Source: a bacterium
Lineage (GTDB): Bacteria; Bacillota; Bacilli; Lactobacillales; Streptococcaceae
Reading direction: 5' to 3'
NCBI GenBank assembly: GCA_905221065.1
Contig: CAJNBS010000002.1
Location: 201,135-265,134, forward strand
DNA: 64,000 nucleotides
Shown here in pieces: positions 1 through 6,858 of the stretch. The translations under genes were made by a program, and so were the position numbers. The notes under the pieces are model-generated. The model saw nothing but the letters and a program-made list of their open reading frames with translations, was not told the origin of the DNA and made no database searches. Position 1 is the stretch's first letter; every line of letters starts with the position of its first letter.

Positions 1-524
1 AGAGTTACAAACATATTGCACCTGTTTACGCAATAGCTATTGTGGATAGTAATTATTTCTCAGATGACTTGGCCTTCCACAGCTTTAGTATGCGGGAGGA
101 CACGACGGGTGAGGTCTTAACCATCACAAACAATGGACAAGAAAACCATCTGGTTAAGATGGCGTTCTTGGAACTAAAAAAATACAGAGAAACCAGCAAA
201 GATAGCATTCGCAAACCGTGGTTGGAGTTTTTCGGTAATAAACCCTTTACCCAACAACCTGAACGAGCCATCAGCCAAGCAGACCAACTGCTGGACTATA
301 AAAGCTGGTCCGAGGAGGACAGGAAGATGTTTAGTGAACAACGCAGACGTGAAGAACAAGCCTTGTTAGCGCAGGACTATGCCTTGGAAACTGCTAGGGC
401 AGAAGGTATTGAACAGGGACTAAAAAAAGGGTTAGTAAATCTTGTTCGCCAGCATCTTTTAACAGCAGAGGTTGCGAGTGAGCAATTAGGCATGACTGTC
501 TCCGAGTTTGAGGCCTTGTTGTAA
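1..524 (+). CDS. Rpn-family PD-(D/E)XK nuclease/transposase, 3' part (5' end outside window)
   Basis: The frame is open from the left edge (first full codon at 3), so this is the C-terminal part of a longer protein; the GTG at 42 is only the first start-like codon inside the window. The visible part, with a KMAFLELKKYRETS stretch and a Glu/Arg-rich C-terminal helix ending in GMTVSEFEALL, matches the Rpn (recombination-promoting nuclease / putative transposase) family. These are PD-(D/E)XK nucleases related to transposase_31 and linked to DNA cleavage and phage defence. The catalytic domain would lie upstream and cannot be checked. An internal ATG at 327 with an ideal ribosome-binding site could give a separate short product. 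The coding DNA from about 132 is repeated downstream. Confidence 0.75.
   Translation, partial: SYKHIAPVYAIAIVDSNYFSDDLAFHSFSMREDTTGEVLTITNNGQENHLVKMAFLELKKYRETSKDSIRKPWLEFFGNKPFTQQPERAISQADQLLDYKSWSEEDRKMFSEQRRREEQALLAQDYALETARAEGIEQGLKKGLVNLVRQHLLTAEVASEQLGMTVSEFEALL
327..524 (+). CDS. Candidate intragenic short form of Rpn C-terminus (RpnS-like)
   Basis: Inside the Rpn frame a perfect AGGAGG (313-318) sits 8 nt before an ATG (327), predicting internal translation of a 65-residue protein identical to the nuclease C-terminus. It is rich in Glu, Arg and Ala and starts MFSEQRRREEQ. In E. coli Rpn proteins, intragenic C-terminal products (RpnS) act as antitoxins to the long nuclease. By analogy this could be the antitoxin, but neither expression nor function is shown here. 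Confidence 0.45.
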   Translation: MFSEQRRREEQALLAQDYALETARAEGIEQGLKKGLVNLVRQHLLTAEVASEQLGMTVSEFEALL

Positions 525-927
525 GACTAGCACTAATGGTCAAGAAAACCATCTAGTCAAGATGGCATTCTTGGAATTAAAAAAATACAGAGAAACCAGC
601 AAGGATAGTATTCGCAAGCCGTGGTTGGAGTTTTTTGGAAACAAGCCCTTTACTAAACAACCCGAGCGAGCCATCAGCCAGGCAGACCAACTGCTGGACT
701 ATAAAAGCTGGTCCGAGGAGGACAGGAAAATGTTTAGTGAACAACGCAGGCGTGAAGAACAAGCCTTGTTAGCGCAGGACTATGCCTTGGAAACAGCTAG
801 AGCAGAAGGGATTGAACAAGGACTAAAAAAAGGGTTAGTAAATCTTGTTCGCCAGCATCTTTTAACAGCAGAGGTTGCGAGTGAGCAATTGGGCATGACC
901 GTTGCTGAGTTTGAAGCCTTGTTGTAA
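525..927 (+). pseudogene. Second copy of Rpn C-terminal module (tandem duplicate)
   Basis: This is a near-identical repeat of the coding stretch 132-524, displaced by exactly 403 bp. Because 403 is not a multiple of three, it is not fused to the first copy. Its frame stays open to a stop at 925-927, encoding the same KMAFLELKKYRETS...FEALL segment with few changes (TVAEFEALL instead of TVSEFEALL). It has no start codon with a ribosome-binding site at its own beginning. The internal AGGAGG (716-721) and ATG (730) are conserved, so a free-standing short C-terminal protein (730-927, 65 aa) could still be made. It is either a silent cassette or a spare antitoxin copy. Confidence 0.7.
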
Positions 928-937
928 GACTAGCACT

Positions 938-1042
938 AACAGTCTGGAAAACCATCTGGTCAAGATGGCATTCTTGGAATTAAGAAAATATAGAGAAACC
1001 AGCAAAGATAAGGTTCATAAACCGTGGTTGGAGTTTTTGTAA
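938..1042 (+). pseudogene. Third, truncated copy of Rpn C-terminal module
   Basis: The same repeat starts a third time (ENHLVKMAFLELRKYRETS) at the same 403-bp spacing but runs into a stop at 1040-1042 after WLEFL. The internal start region is missing. It is a decayed remnant with more substitutions than copy 2. Confidence 0.65.
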
Positions 1043-1058
1043 ATCAGTAAGTCAATGA

Positions 1059-1098
1059 CAGATTTTTTCCGTGATAAAGGGAAGAATCTGTTTTTTTT
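1059..1098 (+). terminator. Intrinsic terminator after the Rpn copies
   Basis: A 12-bp stem with some G-U pairs (1059-1070 with 1079-1090) closes an 8-nt loop and is followed by eight Ts (1091-1098). Confidence 0.75.
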
Positions 1099-1234
1099 AT
1101 TTACTAGATGTTCGCTCTAAAACCTAAGATAGCTTACTCTTTTACTCATGCTTTTTTGATTTATTTGAAGTATAACCTGATTAAATTCCTATTTTTCCCT
1201 ATCATTGTCCCTGTTTTTTCTGGAGTTTTGGGGC

Positions 1235-1240
1235 TATAAT
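1235..1240 (+). promoter_or_regulatory. -10 box of the ccdA1-etrx1-msrAB1 operon
   Basis: A consensus TATAAT lies 32 bp before the ccdA1 start. No good -35 box is present at 17 bp, so the assignment rests on the -10 alone. Confidence 0.5.
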
Positions 1241-1272
1241 AGTACTATCAAATCAAAGAATGGAGGAAGGCA

Positions 1273-1983
1273 ATGGATAATATAATCTTTTTTATCAGTG
1301 TGTTTCTTGCTGGAATTCTTTCCTTCTTTTCTCCTTGTATCTTACCCTTGTTACCGGTCTATGCAGGGGTCTTACTGGATGACAAAGATGGTTCTCAGGC
1401 TTCTAGTGGAAAATATTCAATATCAGTTGTTAGTCTATTGCGAACTTTGGCTTTTATAGCGGGGATATCCTTTATCTTTATCTTACTGGGCTATGGAGCT
1501 GGTTTTTTAGGCAATTTGCTGTATGCTTCTTGGTTTCAGTATGTGACGGGTGCGGTCATCATTCTCTTGGGCTTGCATCAGATGGAAGTCTTACATTTGA
1601 AGGGACTATACAAGGAAAGAAGGCTACAATTAAGGAGACAGGGGCAAAAGGGTAAGGGCTATAGTCAGGCATTTTTACTGGGCTTGATCTTTAGTTTTGC
1701 TTGGACGCCATGTGTGGGGCCGGTTCTGGGCTCTGTTTTGGCTTTGGCGGCTTCAGGTGGTTCAGGAGCTTGGCAGGGAGCTGGACTCATGTTGGTTTAC
1801 ACGCTGGGATTGGCACTACCATTTTTGGTTCTAGCTCTCGCCTCCAGCTATGTTTTGAAACATTTCCGAAAACTCCATCCTTATCTCGGAGCCCTCAAAA
1901 AAGTGGGTGGTTTTCTCATTATCGTAATGGGAATCTTGGTTCTTTTGGGAAATGCTTCCATTTTGACTACATTATTTGAATAG
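1273..1983 (+). CDS. ccdA1: CcdA-type membrane thiol-disulfide oxidoreductase
   Basis: A 236-residue polytopic membrane protein of the CcdA/DsbD-beta family with about six hydrophobic segments. The two family cysteines are visible: C22 in FFSPCILP and C147 in WTPCVGP. The family carries reducing equivalents from cytoplasmic thioredoxin across the membrane. Here it would feed the thioredoxin-like lipoprotein encoded next, which in turn reduces the surface methionine sulfoxide reductase. GGAGG (1262-1266) precedes the ATG. The stop lies just before the etrx1 ribosome-binding site, so the three genes read as one operon. The CcdA1-Etrx1-MsrAB1 system is known from pneumococcus. Confidence 0.93.
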   Translation: MDNIIFFISVFLAGILSFFSPCILPLLPVYAGVLLDDKDGSQASSGKYSISVVSLLRTLAFIAGISFIFILLGYGAGFLGNLLYASWFQYVTGAVIILLGLHQMEVLHLKGLYKERRLQLRRQGQKGKGYSQAFLLGLIFSFAWTPCVGPVLGSVLALAASGGSGAWQGAGLMLVYTLGLALPFLVLALASSYVLKHFRKLHPYLGALKKVGGFLIIVMGILVLLGNASILTTLFE

Positions 1984-1996
1984 AGAGGAAAAAGAA

Positions 1997-2560
1997 ATGA
2001 AAAAATGGCAAACATGTCTCCTTGGAGTAGGCTCAATCTGTTGCTTGGCAGCCTGTTCGGCTAAAAACATGTCAGACGAGTCTACTATGAAGGAGCAAAC
2101 CAAAACAGAACAAGTCAGTGCGCAAACTGCGACTAAAGGTCAAGCAGTTGCTGATTTTGAATTGATGGGTGTAGATGGTAAGACCTACCGCTTGTCTGAT
2201 TACAAGGGCAAGAAAGTCTATCTCAAATTCTGGGCTTCTTGGTGTTCCATCTGTCTGGCCAGCCTTCCAGATACGGATGAAATCGCTAAGGATGCTGGTG
2301 ATGACTATGTGGTCTTGACAGTGGTGTCTCCTGGTCACAAGGGAGAACAAGCGGAAGCTGACTTTAAGAACTGGTACAAGGGCTTGAATTATAAAAATTT
2401 CCCAGTTCTAATTGATCCATCAGGTAAACTTTTAGAAAGTTATGGCGTTCGTTCTTACCCAACTCAAGCCTTTATAGACAAGGAAGGCAAACTGGTCAAA
2501 ACGCAACCAGGTTTTATGGATAAGGATATGATTTTAAAAGAATTGAAAGAAATGGGGTAG
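1997..2560 (+). CDS. etrx1: Extracellular thioredoxin-like lipoprotein (TlpA/ResA family)
   Basis: A 187-residue lipoprotein: basic start, hydrophobic core and lipobox LAAC with the lipidated cysteine at C20, then a Ser/Thr-rich linker and a thioredoxin fold with the redox motif WCSIC (C83, C86). It sits on the outer face of the membrane and would pass electrons from CcdA1 to MsrAB1. I start it at the ATG at 1997, which follows GAGGAAA; an in-frame TTG at 1976 lies inside ccdA1 and would spoil the signal peptide. Known as Etrx1 in pneumococcus. Confidence 0.92.
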   Translation: MKKWQTCLLGVGSICCLAACSAKNMSDESTMKEQTKTEQVSAQTATKGQAVADFELMGVDGKTYRLSDYKGKKVYLKFWASWCSICLASLPDTDEIAKDAGDDYVVLTVVSPGHKGEQAEADFKNWYKGLNYKNFPVLIDPSGKLLESYGVRSYPTQAFIDKEGKLVKTQPGFMDKDMILKELKEMG

Positions 2561-2569
2561 AGAAAGGTC

Positions 2570-3682
2570 ATGAATGATAAAGTAAAATTGTTTGTCTTGG
2601 CAGGGATTTTTTTCCTAGCCATAACCGGTTTCTATTTTCTATTGATGCGAAATGCAGGGCAGACAGATACCTCGCAAATTGAGAAAGCGGCAGTTAGCCA
2701 AGGAGGAAAAACAGTGAAAAAAACAGAAATTAGTAAAGATGCAGATTTGCACGAAATTTATCTAGCTGGAGGATGTTTCTGGGGAGTGGAGGAATACTTC
2801 TCACGTGTGCCTGGAGTGACAGATGCCGTTTCAGGCTATGCGAACGGTAGAGGGGAAACAACCAAGTACGAATTGATTAACCAAACAGGTCATGCGGAGA
2901 CTGTCCATGTTACTTATGATGCCAAGCAAATTTCCCTCAAGGAAATCTTGCTACATTACTTCCGCATTATCAATCCAACCAGCAAAAATAAACAAGGAAA
3001 TGACGTGGGAACCCAGTATCGTACCGGTGTTTATTACACAGATGACAAGGATTTAGAGGTGATTAATCAAGTCTTTGATGAGGTGGCTAAGAAATACGAC
3101 CAACCTCTAGCAGTTGAAAAGGAGCCCTTGAAGAATTTTGTGGTGGCAGAGGATTACCATCAAGACTACCTTAAGAAAAATCCAAATGGCTACTGTCATA
3201 TCAACGTCAATCAGGCTGCCTACCCCGTCATTGATGCCAGCAAATATCCTAAACCAAGTGACGAGGAATTGAAAAAGACCTTGTCACCTGAAGAGTATGC
3301 AGTTACCCAGAAAAATCAAACAGAACGAGCTTTTTCAAACCGCTACTGGGATAAATTCGAATCCGGTATCTATGTGGATGTGGCAACTGGCGAACCCCTC
3401 TTTTCATCAAAGGACAAGTTTGAGTCTGGTTGTGGATGGCCTAGTTTCACCCAACCAATCAGTCCAGATGTTGCTACCTACAAGGAAGATAAGTCTTACA
3501 ATATGACGCGCATGGAAGTGAGAAGCCGAGTTGGAGATTCTCACCTTGGCCATGTCTTTACGGACGGCCCACAGGACAAGGGTGGCTTGCGCTACTGTAT
3601 CAATAGTCTATCTATCCGCTTTATTCCTAAAGACCAAATGGAAGAAAAAGGCTATGCTTATTTACTAGATTATGTCGATTAA
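2570..3682 (+). CDS. msrAB1: Membrane-anchored peptide methionine sulfoxide reductase MsrA/MsrB fusion
   Basis: A 370-residue bifunctional enzyme that reduces both S- and R-methionine sulfoxide in surface proteins. Residues 6-25 form one hydrophobic anchor without a lipobox. The MsrA domain (about 60-215) carries the catalytic motif GCFWG (C69). The MsrB domain (about 235-365) carries GCGWPSF and the catalytic RYCINS. The fusion order A-B is typical of streptococci. Nine bases separate it from etrx1, its presumed electron donor. Repair of oxidised surface methionine fits a bacterium that makes H2O2 through SpxB and LctO, both encoded in this window. Confidence 0.95.
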   Translation: MNDKVKLFVLAGIFFLAITGFYFLLMRNAGQTDTSQIEKAAVSQGGKTVKKTEISKDADLHEIYLAGGCFWGVEEYFSRVPGVTDAVSGYANGRGETTKYELINQTGHAETVHVTYDAKQISLKEILLHYFRIINPTSKNKQGNDVGTQYRTGVYYTDDKDLEVINQVFDEVAKKYDQPLAVEKEPLKNFVVAEDYHQDYLKKNPNGYCHINVNQAAYPVIDASKYPKPSDEELKKTLSPEEYAVTQKNQTERAFSNRYWDKFESGIYVDVATGEPLFSSKDKFESGCGWPSFTQPISPDVATYKEDKSYNMTRMEVRSRVGDSHLGHVFTDGPQDKGGLRYCINSLSIRFIPKDQMEEKGYAYLLDYVD

Positions 3683-3714
3683 GAAGTCTTTCCTAAGCAG
3701 TTAGAGGAGAATTT

Positions 3715-3723
3715 TGCTATACT
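3715..3723 (+). promoter_or_regulatory. Extended -10 promoter of the two-component system
   Basis: TGCTATACT (TGnTATACT) lies 30 bp before the response-regulator start. The -35 is weak, as is usual for extended -10 promoters. Confidence 0.6.
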
Positions 3724-3752
3724 GATACTAGTAAGTGACAAAGGAGCAGACC

Positions 3753-4490
3753 ATGACCTACACAATCTTAATCGTAGAAGATGAGTATCTGGTAAGACAA
3801 GGTTTGACCAAGCTGGTCAATGTAGCGGCCTACGATATGGAAATCATCGGTCAGGCTGAAAATGGAAGGCAGGCTTGGGATTTGATCCAAAAACAGGTGC
3901 CAGATATCATTTTAACCGATATCAACATGCCTCAGCTAAATGGCATCCAGTTGGCCAGTCTAGTCCGAGAAACCTATCCTCAGGTGCATCTAGTTTTTTT
4001 GACAGGTTATGATGATTTTGATTATGCCTTGTCTGCTGTTAAACTCGGTGTGGATGACTACTTGCTCAAGCCCTTTTCTCGTCAGGACATTGAGGAAATG
4101 TTGGGGAAAATCAAGCAAAAACTAGACAAGGAAGAAAAAGAAGAGCAGTTACAAGATTTACTGACCGCTAAGTTTGAGGGAAACCTGGCTCAGAAAATCC
4201 AGTCTCATCTGGCTGACAGCCAATTTAGTTTAAAGTCTTTGGCCAGTGACTTGGGCTTTAGTCCGACTTATCTGAGTTCCTTGATTAAGAAAGAGCTGGG
4301 CCTGCCTTTTCAGGATTATCTGGTAAGAGAGCGTGTCAAACAAGCCAAACTCTTGCTTCTGACCACAGATTTAAAGATTTATGAGATAGCCGAAAAGGTT
4401 GGATTTGAAGATATGAACTACTTTACTCAGCGTTTCAAACAGATTGCAGGCGTGACGCCTCGTCAGTTTAAGAAGGGAGAAGGTCGATGA
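3753..4490 (+). CDS. rr09: Response regulator of two-component system 09 (YesN/AraC type)
   Basis: A 245-residue DNA-binding response regulator. The receiver domain (1-120) has the phosphoacceptor D56 in LTDINMP and a conserved lysine in LLKPFSRQD. The C-terminal domain (about 145-245) is an AraC-type double helix-turn-helix ending in MNYFTQRFKQIAGVTPRQF. The ATG at 3753 has AAGGAG six bases upstream; an in-frame GTG at 3735 lies before that site and is rejected. The stop overlaps the kinase start (ATGA). This matches TCS09 (also called ZmpR/ZmpS) of pneumococcus, encoded just before zmpB; whether it controls zmpB here cannot be read from the sequence. Confidence 0.9.
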   Translation: MTYTILIVEDEYLVRQGLTKLVNVAAYDMEIIGQAENGRQAWDLIQKQVPDIILTDINMPQLNGIQLASLVRETYPQVHLVFLTGYDDFDYALSAVKLGVDDYLLKPFSRQDIEEMLGKIKQKLDKEEKEEQLQDLLTAKFEGNLAQKIQSHLADSQFSLKSLASDLGFSPTYLSSLIKKELGLPFQDYLVRERVKQAKLLLLTTDLKIYEIAEKVGFEDMNYFTQRFKQIAGVTPRQFKKGEGR

Positions 4491-6178
4491 AGCGTTCTTC
4501 TCTCCTAGTCAGAATGGTTATTTCCATCTTTCTGGTCTTTCTCATTCTCCTAGCTCTGGTCGGGACTTTCTATTATCAATCTAGTTCTTCAGCCATTGAG
4601 GCCACTATTGAGGGCAATAGCCAAACGACCATTAGTCAAACTAGCCACTTTATTCAGTCTTATATCAAAAAATTAGAAACCACCTCTACCAGTTTGACCC
4701 AGCAGAAGGATCTCCTAGCCTATGCTGAGAATCCCAGTCAAGACAAGGTTAAGGGAATTCGAGAGCTGTTTTTGACCATTTTAAAGGCAGACCAGGACTT
4801 GAAAATGGTAGTTCTGGTCACCAAATCCGGTCAGGTCATTTCTACAGATGATAGTGTGCAAATGAAAACTTCCTCTGATATGATGGCTGAGGATTGGTAC
4901 CAAAAGGCCATTCATCAGGGGGCTAAACCAGTTTTAACCCCAGCTCGTAAATCAGATAGTCAGTGGGTTATTTCTGTCACTCAGGAACTTGTTGATGCAA
5001 AGGGGGCCAATCTTGGCGTACTTCGCTTGGATATTTCCTATGAAACTTTGGAAGCCTATCTTAACCAACTTCAGTTGGGTCAGCAGGGTTTTGCCTTTAT
5101 CATCAATGAAAACCATGAATTTGTCTACCATCCTCAACACACAGTTTATAGTTCATCTAGCGAAATGGAGGCTATGAAACCTTACATTGAGACGGGGCAG
5201 GGCTACACTCTGGACCACAAATCCTACGTCAGTCAGGAACAGATTGCAGGAACTGATTGGACGGTTATAGGAGTGTCTTCATTGGAGAAGTTAGACCAGG
5301 TTCGGAGTCAGCTCTTGTGGACCTTGCTTGGGGCTAGTGTTACCTCTCTTCTTGCCTGTCTCTGCTTGGTGTGGTTCAGTCTCAAGCGTTGGATTGCCCC
5401 TTTGAAGGATTTGAGAGAAACAATGTTGGAAATTGCTTCTGGTACACAAAATCTGCGTGCCAAGGAAACTGGTGCATATGAGTTGAGAGAAGTGACTCGT
5501 CAGTTCAATGCCATGTTAGATCAGATTGATCAGTTGATGGCAGATGTGCGCAGGCAGGAAGAAACGACCCGTCAGTATGAACTTCAAGCCCTGTCGAGCC
5601 AGATTAATCCGCATTTTCTCTACAACACCTTGGACACCATCATCTGGATGGCTGAATTTCAGGATAGTCAGAGAGTGGTTCAGGTGACCAAGTCCTTGGC
5701 AACCTATTTCCGCCTAGCGCTCAATCAAGGCAAGGATTTGATTTGCCTGTCTGACGAAATTAACCATGTTCGCCAGTATCTCTTTATCCAGAAACAACGC
5801 TATGGGGATAAACTAGAATATGAAATTGATGAAAATCCTGCCTTTGATAACCTAGTCTTGCCTAAACTGGTGCTACAACCTCTGGTAGAAAATGCTCTTT
5901 ACCACGGCATCAAGGAGAAGGAAGGCCAGGGACATATTATAGTTTCTGTCCAGAAACAGGATAGAGGACTAGTCATCCGCATTGAGGATGATGGCGTTGG
6001 CTTCCAATCTACTGGCGATAGTAGTCAAAGTCAGCTCAAACGTGGGGGAGTTGGTCTGCAAAATGTTGACCAGCGGCTCAAACTTCATTTTGGAGACAAT
6101 TACCAGATGAAGATTGATTCTGCACCCGACAAAGGAACGACGGTTGAAATATACATAAATAGAATAGAAACTAGCTAA
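4487..6178 (+). CDS. hk09: Sensor histidine kinase of two-component system 09 (YesM/LytS type)
   Basis: A 563-residue membrane kinase. It has an N-terminal membrane helix (about 8-30), an extracellular Cache-like sensor (about 35-275), a second helix (about 280-300), a HAMP linker, the His_kinase box QINPHFLYN (phosphorylated H376) and an HATPase_c domain with LVENALYHG and DDGVGF. Kinases of this type pair with YesN-like regulators and often sense sugars or peptides. Translation is coupled to rr09 by a 4-bp overlap. An intrinsic terminator overlaps its stop, so the zmpB unit downstream has its own promoter. Confidence 0.92.
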   Translation: MKRSSLLVRMVISIFLVFLILLALVGTFYYQSSSSAIEATIEGNSQTTISQTSHFIQSYIKKLETTSTSLTQQKDLLAYAENPSQDKVKGIRELFLTILKADQDLKMVVLVTKSGQVISTDDSVQMKTSSDMMAEDWYQKAIHQGAKPVLTPARKSDSQWVISVTQELVDAKGANLGVLRLDISYETLEAYLNQLQLGQQGFAFIINENHEFVYHPQHTVYSSSSEMEAMKPYIETGQGYTLDHKSYVSQEQIAGTDWTVIGVSSLEKLDQVRSQLLWTLLGASVTSLLACLCLVWFSLKRWIAPLKDLRETMLEIASGTQNLRAKETGAYELREVTRQFNAMLDQIDQLMADVRRQEETTRQYELQALSSQINPHFLYNTLDTIIWMAEFQDSQRVVQVTKSLATYFRLALNQGKDLICLSDEINHVRQYLFIQKQRYGDKLEYEIDENPAFDNLVLPKLVLQPLVENALYHGIKEKEGQGHIIVSVQKQDRGLVIRIEDDGVGFQSTGDSSQSQLKRGGVGLQNVDQRLKLHFGDNYQMKIDSAPDKGTTVEIYINRIETS

Positions 6179-6203
6179 CTCCCGGTCAATTCTGGGAGTT
6201 TTA
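6177..6203 (+). terminator. Intrinsic terminator after hk09
   Basis: AACTCCC (6177-6183) pairs with GGGAGTT (6194-6200) and is followed by Ts. The stem begins inside the stop codon of the kinase. Confidence 0.7.
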
Positions 6204-6237
6204 TGCGTAATTGGGCAAGCTTTCTAGGTTGTCTATC

Positions 6238-6266
6238 TTGCTAAAAACAAGAAAAAACGATATGAT
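6238..6266 (+). promoter_or_regulatory. Promoter of the UPF0340-zmpB unit
   Basis: TTGCTA (6238-6243) and TATGAT (6261-6266) are separated by exactly 17 bp. Transcription would begin near 6273, which excludes the in-frame ATG at 6272 and supports the start at 6293. Confidence 0.7.
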
Positions 6267-6292
6267 AGATAATGACAAAAGAGGTATCAAGT

Positions 6293-6856
6293 ATGAAGGA
6301 AAAAGACATTCAAAGAGAAACAAGCCAGATTGTAGAAGATGTATTGGAAAAGGCCAATTTGAAGCAAGGATCTATCTTTGTTTTGGGCCTTTCTTCTAGT
6401 GAAGTCATAGGTGGTCAGATTGGCAAGGAATCTAGCCAAGAAATTGGCGAAATCATTGTGAAAACCATCCTAGATATCCTAGAGGAAAAAGGAATTCATC
6501 TAGCTGTTCAAGGTTGTGAACATGTCAATCGAGCCCTCGTTGTTGAACGTCAGGTGGCAGAGCAGTTTGGTCTGGAAATCGTCAGTGTCCTTCCGACTCT
6601 TCATGCAGGAGGTTCGGGTCAGTTGGCAGCCTTCAAGTTTATGCAGGATCCAGTTGAGGTTGAATTTATCAAGGCTCATGCTGGATTGGATATCGGAGAT
6701 ACTGCAATTGGCATGCATGTCAAGCATGTTCAGGTTCCGATTCGCCCTCTTTTGAGAGAGATTGGTCATGCCCACGTAACGGCGCTGGCTAGTCGTCCCA
6801 AATTAATCGGAGGCGCGCGTGCGCATTATCCTCAAGATTCTATTAGAAAGTCGTGA
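6293..6856 (+). CDS. UPF0340 / TIGR01440 family protein (YwlG-like)
   Basis: A 188-residue soluble protein of the UPF0340 family (B. subtilis YwlG), whose function is unknown. Recognisable stretches are [15 protein letters not shown] near the N-terminus, [10 protein letters not shown] in the middle and a C-terminal IGGARAHYP. The ATG at 6293 has AGAGG eight bases upstream; the earlier ATG at 6272 sits at the predicted transcription start. The stop codon TGA (6854-6856) overlaps a GTG in the zmpB frame and lies 2 bp before the zmpB ATG. The two genes therefore look co-transcribed and translationally coupled, an odd pairing for a cytoplasmic housekeeping-like protein and a surface protease. Confidence 0.85.
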   Translation: MKEKDIQRETSQIVEDVLEKANLKQGSIFVLGLSSSEVIGGQIGKESSQEIGEIIVKTILDILEEKGIHLAVQGCEHVNRALVVERQVAEQFGLEIVSVLPTLHAGGSGQLAAFKFMQDPVEVEFIKAHAGLDIGDTAIGMHVKHVQVPIRPLLREIGHAHVTALASRPKLIGGARAHYPQDSIRKS

Positions 6857-6858
6857 GA

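Larger units (their letters stand above)
132..1042 (+). repeat. 403-bp tandem repeat, two complete units plus a partial
   Basis: Anchor words such as GAAAACCATCT recur at 141, 544 and 947, always 403 bp apart. The junction word GTAAGACTAGCACTAA ends unit 1 (about 521-536) and unit 2 (about 924-939). Units run 132-534, 535-937 and 938-1042 (partial). Confidence 0.85.

Noticed and set aside
1976-1996. TTG start for etrx1 inside ccdA1
   Set aside because: It would add seven charged residues before the signal peptide; the ATG at 1997 has its own ribosome-binding site.
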